A DNA stretch of 45,102 bases from positions 1 through 45,102 of the forward strand of contig CALMJT010000083.1 in the NCBI GenBank assembly GCA_937864365.1. The letters are read 5' to 3'. Of this stretch, positions 36,617 to 45,102 are shown piece by piece (the first letter of the stretch is position 1; every line of letters begins with the position of its first letter). The notes under the pieces were generated by a model. It was not told the origin of the DNA, searched no databases, and saw only the letters and a list, made by a program, of their open reading frames with translations. Made by a program: the position numbers and the translations under genes. This DNA comes from an uncultured Alteromonadales bacterium (GTDB taxonomy: Bacteria; Pseudomonadota; Gammaproteobacteria; Pseudomonadales; Cellvibrionaceae).

Positions 36617-38701
36617 TTACAGCGAATATCTAAACCCAAACCGGTAGCTCATGCCTGCGGCGGGTAAACCCGACTGCGGTAGGTAATATTCGTCGGTGAT
36701 GTTTTCGGCGCGCATAAATAGGGTCAATTGGTTATCAGTGTAGTTGCTTAGGGTTTCTGGAACCCAGTCAACACCAATGTTGTATAGGGTCGCGTCGTCG
36801 AGTTCTTGGAAGTCGCCATCGGGGTCAGGTGAGTAGCTTTTACCGCGATAGTCAGCTTCTAGGTATAAATTGCTGTTTGGCAAAAAAGCGTAGTCGAGTT
36901 TAAGTCTGCCAAGGTTTTCTGGTCGTTCAGATAACACGTCTGGCTCGTCGCTTGAGCTGACTTTGCGGCGTGCATCAGAAAGTGTTGCTTGGGCAATAAT
37001 ATTTAATTGCTCTGTTAGTGCCCAAGAGCTGTTTACTTCAATGCCGGTTACTTGCGAGCCTTTTAGGTTAATGCGCTGACGCAAACGACCAACGCGTTGT
37101 TGATCGATGGTGTCGTCCAGTTGTTGGTCGAATAAGGTCACCGATAAAAAGTGTGGCCCGGTAAACCAATCGAAACCAAGTTCGGTTGAGAAAACTTTTT
37201 CGGGCTCTAAATCGGGATTAATTAAAAAGCGATTTAGTGCTGTGCCAAATAATTCACGCATGGTTGGTAAGCGTGACTTTTCACCGACCGCTAAACGCAG
37301 CGTTAGTTCGTCTGTTGCCTGCCAGTTTAAGCCCGCACGTAATACCGGTTCGTCAAAGCCATCGATTCCGGGTAATTCGCCGGTATCGATATAATTAACA
37401 CTGTCGATGCCTGCACCAAGTTCTAAGGTTAATTGGTTGGTAAGGTCGGTTTTGAAATCAAGGCCTGCGCTGATTAAATCTTGACTGTAGTTTTGGTCAC
37501 TAACACTGTCGGCAATGGCAATGCCTAGGTCATCGAAATCGGTATCTTTTTGTTGATGTTCTGAGTGAACATAGTTACCCGATAGGTTCACCAAGGAATT
37601 ATTCAAATGGTAACTGTAGATAACGCGCGCGCCGTAGGTATCGTCGTCGTCTTCTTGCACCGCGTTAAGTAATGAATAGGTATCGTCGGTGTAGCTGTTG
37701 ATGGTTTGTTGGTAATTTTGCATCCATGTGGTTGCGGTAATTTCACTGTTGGCATTTATTAATGCCGAGCCACTCACAACGGCCATAAAGGTGTCGGCTT
37801 TTGGGTAACGCCAAAAACGCACGTCGTCTGCCGGACGGTCACTTTCCGGCGCAATGCCACGTTCAATATTGGAATAAATTAGCGAGGTCGATAGGTTCCA
37901 CGCGCCTTGCTCGTATCCATAATGGAAAAATGCGTTGTCACGTTCGTAATCGGTATTGGTTCTTTGATCGTCGTCGCGCTGATGAAACTCTAAGTTTTCA
38001 TCGCTGGATAAAGACACTCCATCACGCTCGTAATTGCCAATACCTAGAATAAAATCGTGATCGCCGCGTCGAATGGAGCCAACAACATCAACGCCGTGTT
38101 GATTTTCAGAGCCGAATTGGCCATCCACTTGGAAATTATCGGAATTTTTTAATTTGGTTTTCGGCTGAATAGAAACGGCACTCAATGCGTTTACGCCGTA
38201 TTGTGGTGAAAGTGTTCCTGTTGCGGTAGCGACGCTATCGATAAGATTAGCTGGGAATAAATCGAGATCGTATCGATTATCCCAAGGAACATTAACCAAG
38301 GCACCGTTAAAAAATACGGAAAGCTGGCGTTCGCCTGCACTTCGTACATTTACGAGGGTTTCACCACGGGAATTGGTGGTGATGTTGGCCGAGGGTAAAC
38401 GTGCAATTAGGTCACCACTGGTAACTGCACGAATGGAATCTACTTGATCACTGCTTAAAAAGTGCTGTGTTTCGGATGCAATTTTCCGTGCTCGATTTTG
38501 GTCGCCGGTCACCAAAACGGTTTCGATATCGCTGCTTACCGTTGTTTTAACGTTTTTACCGGTTGTTTGATTATTGATTGTTTGATTATCGGTTTTTTGA
38601 ATATTGGTTTGTGCGAAAGCCATTGAGTTCGCGCACAGAATACAGGCGGCTATTAATGTCAGTTGAAACGATTTTCGGGCACAAACGGATGTAATACTCA
38701 T
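36617..38701 (-). CDS. TonB-dependent outer-membrane receptor
   Basis: A 694-residue receptor with a signal peptide (LIAACILCANSMAFAQ), a plug domain (about 50-190: IETVLVTGDQNRARK, SGDLIARLPSANITTNSRGE, VNVRSAGERQLSVFFNGALV) and a 22-strand-type beta barrel ending YRFGFRYSL with the usual aromatic/hydrophobic end. It takes up a ligand such as a siderophore, vitamin or glycan with TonB energy; the substrate is not evident. The frame is open 17 codons further up, but the ATG at 38701 gives a normal signal sequence. No periplasmic transporter genes adjoin. Confidence 0.93.
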   Translation of the reverse strand: MSITSVCARKSFQLTLIAACILCANSMAFAQTNIQKTDNQTINNQTTGKNVKTTVSSDIETVLVTGDQNRARKIASETQHFLSSDQVDSIRAVTSGDLIARLPSANITTNSRGETLVNVRSAGERQLSVFFNGALVNVPWDNRYDLDLFPANLIDSVATATGTLSPQYGVNALSAVSIQPKTKLKNSDNFQVDGQFGSENQHGVDVVGSIRRGDHDFILGIGNYERDGVSLSSDENLEFHQRDDDQRTNTDYERDNAFFHYGYEQGAWNLSTSLIYSNIERGIAPESDRPADDVRFWRYPKADTFMAVVSGSALINANSEITATTWMQNYQQTINSYTDDTYSLLNAVQEDDDDTYGARVIYSYHLNNSLVNLSGNYVHSEHQQKDTDFDDLGIAIADSVSDQNYSQDLISAGLDFKTDLTNQLTLELGAGIDSVNYIDTGELPGIDGFDEPVLRAGLNWQATDELTLRLAVGEKSRLPTMRELFGTALNRFLINPDLEPEKVFSTELGFDWFTGPHFLSVTLFDQQLDDTIDQQRVGRLRQRINLKGSQVTGIEVNSSWALTEQLNIIAQATLSDARRKVSSSDEPDVLSERPENLGRLKLDYAFLPNSNLYLEADYRGKSYSPDPDGDFQELDDATLYNIGVDWVPETLSNYTDNQLTLFMRAENITDEYYLPQSGLPAAGMSYRFGFRYSL

Positions 38702-38809
38702 GATAAATCCGAGATTTAAATTGTTGGAATAAATTGGATAAGTGCAACCCAAACGGATTATTCGGGTGAGAAGTCGACCAGCAGGTTCTTAGTCACAAAA
38801 GTTTGTCGC

Positions 38810-38840
38810 AAGAGAGAGGCCTTTTCAGGCCTCTCTTTTT
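38810..38840. terminator. hairpin after the PKD-domain gene
   Basis: AAGAGAGAGGCC / GGCCTCTCTTTTT with a TTTTCA loop. It lies 23 bases past the stop of the minus-strand gene above it. The T run is stronger on the plus strand than on the minus. Confidence 0.7.
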
Positions 38841-38862
38841 ACATTCCAACAGAGTTAATCAC

Positions 38863-40860
38863 TTATGGAGTGATGGTAACAGTGATGGTGTCGCTTGCAG
38901 TTGCACCGTTGTTATCAGTGACGGTTAAGGTCACAAGTGCAGTAGTGGTAGTTCTTACACGACGCGCAGCGAAATCAACACTTGCGCTTGTTGTGTTTGT
39001 TAAACGTAGAGCACCACTGTTGGTTGTCCAAGAGTAAGAAACGATGTTGCCGTCTGGGTCGAAAGAACCAGTGCCATCGAAAGTACCACGTGAACGAGCA
39101 GCGATAGTTACGTCACCGCCAGCATCAGCAACAGGTGGTTGGTTACCTGGAGGAGGTGGTGGTGGCTCATCGCCAGTACAAGATGGGAAGCTGAAGCTAC
39201 ATACACGAGTGCTCCACTGGAAGTTACCAGTCAACTCAACGTATTCTTGGAAGCTCCAGAAAGTACATTGATCAACAGGGTCAACCGCAGTAGTAGAGTA
39301 ATCACCCCAACGGCTTACACCAGTTTGTACACCAGTACCATCAACACAGGTGCCTTCTAGTTGAAGAGTGCCCGCAGGATCGGTAGTTTCACGACCAGTG
39401 AAACGAACTGATGGGAACAGGTTAGTTGCTGACGCAGAGTAAGCAATACCAATGTTACCAATTTGGTCGAAGGTCGCAGAACCCATCCAACGATGTACGC
39501 CGTCGCCTTGGCCTAGAGTACCGGTGTCATCAAGAGTGATGGCATCTGGGTTGTCTAGATCGAAGGTTGCCCAACGCATACCAGCGGTGTTGTTACCCGC
39601 GTTGATGGTGTGCGCCATTACACCGCGCATACCTTGGCCTGGGAAGAAGCGAGTTGAGAAACGATAAGCAGTGAAGTTATCGAGATCATCCAAGCTGCTA
39701 CCAGGTGCTGGTTGCGGAACGGTGCCACTTGCAGCCCATGGCGGTACGCCTTGAGTCAACAATGGTTTGGCATCGAAGGTTGAGTTAGCTGGGTTGTTCC
39801 AATCGGTACACAATTCCCAGAACAAATAACCATCGTTATTGTTGTTGTTTAACGCAGCGCCGTATAGACCACAGCTACCCGCAGGTGCTACTGGACCGCC
39901 GTCGATGTGCGCAGGTTGAATACCATCTGGCACAGCGTTGGTGTTAATACGGAATACTACGAATGAAGCTGCTGGATCACCCGCTAACATTGCGTCACGG
40001 TCGAAGGCAACAGCGTCGATACCAGAGAAGCTTTGACCGTTAGCGAACTGACGGAAAGTTGCGTGGTAAGCGCTTTGACCAGCACCGTCACTCCAAAGAC
40101 CGATTTTTGGATAGTCGTTGAAGTCGCCAGGTACGATTTCGTACGCGTAACGAGTGTAAGGACCGGCAGGGTCATTGGTTTCGGAGATTGCGAAACATTG
40201 TAAGAATGGAGCTTGGTCAACAGCGAATTGGCTGAATACCCAACGATCTGCAAGGTGATCGTAAATGGCAATTGGGTCACCACTGTTGTCAGATTCACAA
40301 CGGCCACCGAAACCTGCCCAGAAGCTGTTACCTGGGAACGGACCACCAACAACGGCACCAGACTTGTCGTAGTAAGTCCATACCAAGTTAGCGTATGCCA
40401 CAACAAACTCACGACCAACGTCACCAGTGATATCTGGTGGCGCAATACGACCGCCAACAACGGCTGCGTTGTCGTCGCTGCTTGGGCCAGGAACACTTAC
40501 ATTACCTACAGGAGCCAATGCAGTTGGAGCACTTACCATGGCGTCAACGTAGTCAGCAGGAACGGCTGCTTGTGGACGTGGTGCTAGGTCGGTATTGAAT
40601 TTGTTAGGAATTTCACGGCTAGGACGTGGTGCCGCTGAAGCTGGGCGCTTCGGCATTTTTAATAATAATTCGTCTAAACGCTCGCCAGTACGATCAAACT
40701 GTACAGGTTTGCGAACCATCATCTGGAAGTCTCCAGCTTGAGTCCATTCACTCGCATTGGTAACAGGTGCTTCGGCGAAGGCTTGGCCAATCGCAGAGGC
40801 TAGCATAACGCAACCTGCTCCAATAGCGGCGAACTTGCTTCGATTCATCGATTTACGCAT
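38863..40860 (-). CDS. secreted protein with C-terminal PKD domain
   Basis: A 665-residue exported protein with a signal peptide (FAAIGAGCVMLASAIGQAFAEA). The long middle has features of a repeat or propeller-like extracellular domain (ADRWVFSQFAVDQAPFLQCF, PAGPYTRYAYEIVPGDFNDY, LFPSVRFTGRETTDPAGTLQ) without a recognised catalytic motif. After a Pro-rich linker (GDEPPPPPPGNQPPVADAGG) comes one PKD domain of about 85 residues (TFDGTGSFDPDGNIVSYSWT ... TLTVTDNNG). The ATG at 40860 is chosen, with GGAG nine bases before it; the longer frame would start at GTG. Probably an adhesin or surface protein; the function is unproven. Confidence 0.8.
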   Translation of the reverse strand: MRKSMNRSKFAAIGAGCVMLASAIGQAFAEAPVTNASEWTQAGDFQMMVRKPVQFDRTGERLDELLLKMPKRPASAAPRPSREIPNKFNTDLAPRPQAAVPADYVDAMVSAPTALAPVGNVSVPGPSSDDNAAVVGGRIAPPDITGDVGREFVVAYANLVWTYYDKSGAVVGGPFPGNSFWAGFGGRCESDNSGDPIAIYDHLADRWVFSQFAVDQAPFLQCFAISETNDPAGPYTRYAYEIVPGDFNDYPKIGLWSDGAGQSAYHATFRQFANGQSFSGIDAVAFDRDAMLAGDPAASFVVFRINTNAVPDGIQPAHIDGGPVAPAGSCGLYGAALNNNNNDGYLFWELCTDWNNPANSTFDAKPLLTQGVPPWAASGTVPQPAPGSSLDDLDNFTAYRFSTRFFPGQGMRGVMAHTINAGNNTAGMRWATFDLDNPDAITLDDTGTLGQGDGVHRWMGSATFDQIGNIGIAYSASATNLFPSVRFTGRETTDPAGTLQLEGTCVDGTGVQTGVSRWGDYSTTAVDPVDQCTFWSFQEYVELTGNFQWSTRVCSFSFPSCTGDEPPPPPPGNQPPVADAGGDVTIAARSRGTFDGTGSFDPDGNIVSYSWTTNSGALRLTNTTSASVDFAARRVRTTTTALVTLTVTDNNGATASDTITVTITP

Positions 40861-41184
40861 GTCTCGCTCCACTAAGTTGTAAAAAATAAAGCTTTTCTGA
40901 GCTTTTGGAATTGTCTAAATAACTTCAGCCCACTCAACTCAATTAATTTTAATTGCGCGTAAGTATTTGCTAAAAATCACTGACGAAAATTAAGCGTCAG
41001 TTTTTATTGTCGCGAATGGCTGAAATATTCAGTATTGCTATTGCCGAACCAGAGGGTAAAAAATATTCGACAATAGAGGACCTCGCTATTTTGCAATAGC
41101 GACCTTGGCTCATGAGATTAATTTAGGAGTTAAACTCAAAATTAATCTCGCGAACCGAAGTTTTAGCGTGGGTAGTGCTAAATT
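40861..41184. other. intergenic region with several hairpins
   Basis: Between two secreted-protein genes. Three inverted repeats are visible: CTGACG/CGTCAG followed by T5 near 40978-41005, CGCTATT/AATAGCG near 41086-41103, and a GAGATTAATTT/AAATTAATCTC stem at 41114-41149. No gene was seen. Confidence 0.5.
41114..41149 (-). terminator. stem-loop after the HEAT-like secreted protein gene
   Basis: GAGATTAATTT (41114-41124) pairs with AAATTAATCTC (41139-41149), with a nested GAGTT/AACTC. It lies 36 bases past the minus-strand stop at 41185. It lacks a T tail, so it may be an mRNA-end protector rather than a classic terminator. Confidence 0.4.
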
Positions 41185-42198
41185 CTATTTCTTTAAATAC
41201 GATGCTACAGCTTGCTTAGCATCGCGATGTGCTGAATCTGATAGTTCGAAGTCAGCAAGAATTTTATGTGCAGCATCGGCATCAACGGTATCCATTGCTT
41301 TAATGGTTTGTTTAACAATTGAGGGCGAATTGCTGTTTAAGTATTTTTCGATAACGTGCAGGTCTTTCGATTTGCTACCGGCTGGGAACGACTCTAATGC
41401 TTTAACAATTAAACCGGGTTCATAGCTGGCTAAATTAACCTGTTCAGATTTTTGACCTAACAGCTTTTTAGAATATTTCGCTAATCTTTTATCGTTGGTT
41501 GCTTCTATTTTTTGTAAGGCAGTAAACAACATAATATCGAGTTCGTCACTTCGATCAGATTTTTCCAATTCTTTTAGCAAGATGTTCGCTTGCTTTTCTG
41601 AAATAACTGAATGTAAATCATCTCGCAACATCAACTCAGGCAGCAATAACCGCTGAGTTCTAATATCTGTGGCGGTTTTAATCGCGCTTACCAATAGCTC
41701 GCTGTTTTTCTTCTGAAAAGCTGTAAGAGCGTCGTCATCTTTAACCGTTAGGATTTCTTTTTGTAAACCAAATAACTCAACAACTTTTGGATTAACATCA
41801 AAAGCAGCGTTGGTGCTTAGACCACGAATATCGAGGACTCTTGGGCCATTTGGATCTTCAATGTATTCATCGCGCAGGGTTGGATGTTTCTTTAAAAAAG
41901 AAAAGGTAACTAATTTGGTTTCACCAACGCTCAAGGCACCAAAGGTGTCATCTGAGAATTTCAACGTTAGGCTTTTGCCTTCTTCAAAATCACCCAAAAT
42001 AACGTCTTTAACTTTTACCGTTACTTCGTCGTCTGCCTGACTCTCAACCTCAACCAAGGCAGTTGTATTTACTGCTTTGGCAAGATCGGTAAAGGTTGGC
42101 CCCCAAGGCTTAGCTGCATTTGCTAGGTTAGATAAAAAAATCATTAACAACCCTAATGTCGTAACGAAAAACTTAAGGTTATGAGATTGTCTATTCAT
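41185..42198 (-). CDS. secreted protein of unknown function, alpha-helical C-terminus
   Basis: A 337-residue exported protein with a signal peptide (FFVTTLGLLMIFLSNLANA). The first half looks beta-rich (TTALVEVESQADDEVTVKVK, VILGDFEEGKSLTLKFSDD). The second half is helical and HEAT-like in look (ALQKIEATNDKRLAKYSKKL, VKALESFPAGSKSKDLHVIE, TIKAMDTVDADAAHKILADF). I do not recognise a family. It follows the DUF3360 gene after a long gap and precedes the PKD-domain gene, both on the same strand, but with hairpins between, so it is probably a single unit. Confidence 0.7.
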   Translation of the reverse strand: MNRQSHNLKFFVTTLGLLMIFLSNLANAAKPWGPTFTDLAKAVNTTALVEVESQADDEVTVKVKDVILGDFEEGKSLTLKFSDDTFGALSVGETKLVTFSFLKKHPTLRDEYIEDPNGPRVLDIRGLSTNAAFDVNPKVVELFGLQKEILTVKDDDALTAFQKKNSELLVSAIKTATDIRTQRLLLPELMLRDDLHSVISEKQANILLKELEKSDRSDELDIMLFTALQKIEATNDKRLAKYSKKLLGQKSEQVNLASYEPGLIVKALESFPAGSKSKDLHVIEKYLNSNSPSIVKQTIKAMDTVDADAAHKILADFELSDSAHRDAKQAVASYLKK

Positions 42199-42782
42199 AC
42201 GGTTATTTCACCTAAATTAAAAATGCCGCTAAATTTTGAGCCTTTAGCCACTGACGGTAACAATAATAAGAATCAATAATTCGCCAATTAATAATCAATT
42301 CTGACTAATATTACGAATTAACAATAAAGTCTTAACAACAAGCACTCAACGAATGAGGATATTCCCGCCTCAAATATATTTAAATATTTCGACAGTGCAT
42401 ATTCATACTTTTTTAGGTTGATTACAGAAGTAATATTTCTATTGAATTAAAAGTATGTTTCGTATCGGTCATTAATACTCTGATAAAACAATAGTTTTTT
42501 AATTTTCTAACCTTTTTGATAAGTTTTTTATAAGCAACTTCAAAAACTCACACCTGTAATTATTATCAGGTTACTGTTTTTTTGATTTGTTTATCGTTTC
42601 AGTCAAAAAATCAGAGCTAGATCATTTATTCATTCTTACCGAAAACTTTTAACTTTTCTGTTAACCGATAGAAATTCACCTCCGCAAGTCATAATAATTT
42701 CTTAACTTATCAACCAAGAATCATTTGTTATTAATACATCTATATTGATTGAATAAAAAAGCATTAATACAAAATTTTTAAG
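42199..42782. other. AT-rich gene-free region
   Basis: About 580 bases with no open frame of note and no recognised repeat. It should hold the promoter of the minus-strand secreted protein gene near its left end. Confidence 0.4.
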
Positions 42783-42825
42783 GGCGAAAAAAAACCGCAG
42801 CTCTTAAATAGAACTGCGGTTTAAT
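42783..42825 (-). terminator. intrinsic terminator after the DUF3360 gene
   Basis: AAACCGCAG / CTGCGGTTT with a 13-base loop, followed on the minus strand by a run of T. It lies just past the stop at 42859. Confidence 0.88.
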
Positions 42826-42858
42826 TATCGGTAATTAAACAGTTGCGATATTAACGGT

Positions 42859-44316
42859 TTATAAGAACGCTGGAATCCCTGGAATTTGGCCTATACCCGC
42901 TAAAATGCCGGTTAACAATACAAATACAATGGTTGGAATGACCCAACGATGCATATGACCCATTTCTTGACCACGTTCTTTGTCGCCAATTAATCCTAGG
43001 TTATCAAGCAGCATGGTCAACGACCAACCGAAGGCTGGATTTACCAACGTAGAGGAGAAAATAACAACGGCTGCGGATTGTGAGGTTTTACCTTCACGAG
43101 TCATTTGCATGCCCGCCTCTAGCAAAGGCACGAACACACCCACAAGCAAAGCAACACTCAATACCGGACGCCAGACAGCCAAATCCATTGGGTAACCCCA
43201 AAGTGCTGCAATCACACAGAATAAACCCGTAAGCACGGCACCGGCTGGAATTGGTCGTTTAGCGATTGCCGCCGGAATCATGTAAGTGCCCCAAGACGAG
43301 GTTAGATTACCACCACCTAACGCGGTACCAACAACTTGGCGTGCACCAGCGACAATCATGGTGTCATCGATGTTCATCAATACTTTTTCAGAACGTTTTG
43401 GGTAGTTTAATTCTTGGAAAACTTTGTGCCCTAAGAAGTCTGGTGACCACATGGCTACGGCCAATACCGCAAACGGCGCAACCGCTAAAAAGTTCTGAAA
43501 ATCTGGTAAGCCCAATTGCCAACCGGTATTTTCACCCCACCAATACGCTGGGCTCAAGTTAGGAATGCCTGGTTCGGTTTTAAATTCAAAGGGAGCGCCA
43601 AGAGCAAAAGCGATAATTGCCGCAAGCAACGCACCCAATGGGATTGCCAACCAACGTAAGCGAACATGTTCTAAATAGGCGTACATTAAAATTGTGGCAA
43701 ATACGATCACAAAGGCGATATAGGCTTTATCAAAGCCTCCGGCCCAAGTATAAAGGGCCTTAACCTGCCCGGTTATTCCCACAAATCCGAGATAGAGCAA
43801 TAAACCGCCGCAAACACCTTTACTGGTGAGTTTGGCCAGCAAACTTCCCCCCTTTGAGACGCCAAGCATAAATCCGAGCACACCGACCATAATGCCGAAT
43901 GCCATTGGGTGTCCGCCAGCGGCGACAATCAATGGAATTAAAGGTATTAACGGCCCGTGAGTACCTGCAAGGTTGGCGGTGGGATTAAAAAATCCGTTAA
44001 TTAAAATTACAAACAAAACCGCTGCGATAAGCATTTCAAATCGCGCGTTTTCAATCACAAATGCGTTGTCTAAACCCAATGGAATAGCAAATGCACCCGC
44101 TACTGCGGCAACCATTACGATTTTACCGATTGTCGCTGCAATTGCAGGCACAAGATCTTCGAATTCAAATCGGTAGTCTTTAAACGGTAAATTTGGTCGC
44201 CAACGCTTTGGCGCCATGATGGTTAATTCATGCTCAAGATATTCTTCACGGGTCGCAAATTCACTCTGCGGCTTATGAAGTGCTTCGTAACTACTACGGG
44301 GATTTCCACCATCCAT
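42859..44316 (-). CDS. DUF3360 family membrane transporter, SulP-like
   Basis: A 485-residue protein with about ten membrane spans. The N-terminal FATREEYLEHELTIMAPKRW is a cytosolic lead; then come AGTHGPLIPLIPLIVAAGGH, ELNYPKRSEKVLMNIDDTM, GGGNLTSSWGTYMIPAAIAK and PLLEAGMQMTREGKTSQSAA. This pattern fits DUF3360, a family common in Vibrio and Shewanella and distantly related to SulP/UraA-type anion or nucleobase transporters. The substrate is unknown. It is a single gene with a clear terminator. Confidence 0.85.
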   Translation of the reverse strand: MDGGNPRSSYEALHKPQSEFATREEYLEHELTIMAPKRWRPNLPFKDYRFEFEDLVPAIAATIGKIVMVAAVAGAFAIPLGLDNAFVIENARFEMLIAAVLFVILINGFFNPTANLAGTHGPLIPLIPLIVAAGGHPMAFGIMVGVLGFMLGVSKGGSLLAKLTSKGVCGGLLLYLGFVGITGQVKALYTWAGGFDKAYIAFVIVFATILMYAYLEHVRLRWLAIPLGALLAAIIAFALGAPFEFKTEPGIPNLSPAYWWGENTGWQLGLPDFQNFLAVAPFAVLAVAMWSPDFLGHKVFQELNYPKRSEKVLMNIDDTMIVAGARQVVGTALGGGNLTSSWGTYMIPAAIAKRPIPAGAVLTGLFCVIAALWGYPMDLAVWRPVLSVALLVGVFVPLLEAGMQMTREGKTSQSAAVVIFSSTLVNPAFGWSLTMLLDNLGLIGDKERGQEMGHMHRWVIPTIVFVLLTGILAGIGQIPGIPAFL

Positions 44317-45102
44317 AATTTACTGCCTCTTGGATCGGTCACCGAGCGAACTCAGAACAGAAAAATTGCTTTTGGCTCTCTGTTGCCAGTGATCCGTTCT
44401 AATCTAATTATCGGTTATGGGACATTTCCCAGTCGCACAGAGCAAGGGAGTGATCGAATACAACATCGAGACGTTGTTTGAGATTCACAGAAATTTCAAA
44501 AATTTGAAAACAGCATCTGTATAACTAAAAGGGGAAATATGACGAGATTTAAGATCATATAAGAAATACAGAAATCTCGATTTAGAAGAAAAACTCAACG
44601 CGGATTTTCAGGATTATTATGCGTTTTGTTTAGCGCCGGTGACGCCGTTCTTCAGGGACTTGAGCACACTGTAATTATTAGCTCGAGTACTCTGCTCATC
44701 CTAAGCACGCCCCGTTAGGTTTATGAATAACCCTAACGATCTTAATCAGACTCAAGATCCGCATCTTTATAATTAATCACGGCGAAATTAGCTACCGCTA
44801 CTTTAGTCGCAACATTTAAATTCCCAGGAGCTGTGGTTAAAAAAACACTGAAACTAGCAAGTCATGGCGGCGTTTAACAAAACGAATAGATTTGAACAGA
44901 GATAGGCCACTAGTAATAGAACCAGAGCCACAGAGATAGATGATTCGACATTCTTGAGAAAAGCTCTCTACAGCCAATTCCAATAACATCGAAACGCTCG
45001 AAAGACTCTTTTAAGGATTCTAGAGCGATCGCATTAACGCTGGGCTAGCCAAAAATAGCTAACTATTCTGAGTAATCTTCAATCATCTAACTAGTATTGG
45101 GT
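44317..45102. other. gene-free right end of the window
   Basis: About 790 bases with no supported gene. It contains the upstream region of the DUF3360 gene and a hairpin CGTTAGG/CCTAACG near 44713-44738. Short open stretches look like chance. Confidence 0.4.

Noticed and set aside
39044-40587. Several open frames antisense or out of frame to the PKD-domain gene
   Set aside because: They mirror the composition of the real gene and have no ribosome sites or domain motifs.

Overview
The window looks like chromosomal DNA of a free-living, probably marine gammaproteobacterium. The evidence is a FadB/FadA beta-oxidation complex, an SOS-controlled imuA-imuB-dnaE2 cassette behind a perfect LexA box, an IbpA-type small heat shock protein, a TonB-dependent receptor and a DUF3360 transporter. 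The species cannot be named from sequence alone.

Layout: 1-973 carries the C-terminal part of a LacI-type regulator followed closely by methylglyoxal synthase. 1739-4683 is an AT-rich three-gene block (membrane protein, ABC/SMC-like ATPase with an MntP-like membrane protein overlapping it) that looks acquired. 4766-5726 holds a glutaredoxin and two tiny related basic proteins. 5858-17327 is a fatty-acid degradation region entirely on the minus strand: fadA, fadB, etfA, etfB, then an enoyl-CoA hydratase, a DUF2889 protein, an acyl-CoA ligase, an SCP2 lipid-binding protein and an acyl-CoA dehydrogenase. Together these activate acyl chains, dehydrogenate them, pass electrons to ETF and run the hydratase, dehydrogenase and thiolase steps.

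17698-26349 holds single genes: a secreted subtilase-like protein, an EAL phosphodiesterase, a membrane acyltransferase, Hsp20 with a candidate RNA thermometer, a MOSC protein and a SIMPL protein. 26644-32442 is the SOS mutagenesis cassette. 32503-36347 is an accessory module: a SEFIR-STAND-TPR protein divergent from a histone-deacetylase-family enzyme, with related short repeats at both outer ends. 36617-44316 holds a TonB receptor, two secreted proteins and a DUF3360 transporter, all on the minus strand.

Throughout the window there is a family of short palindromic, MITE-like elements ending in TAGGAAxCTCTGATTAA. Two size classes are present, plus solo ends. Two copies differ at three arm positions, and each change is matched in the opposite arm. 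The best candidates for undescribed biology are the SEFIR-STAND/deacetylase pair, the membrane/ATPase/MntP-like cassette and this repeat family.
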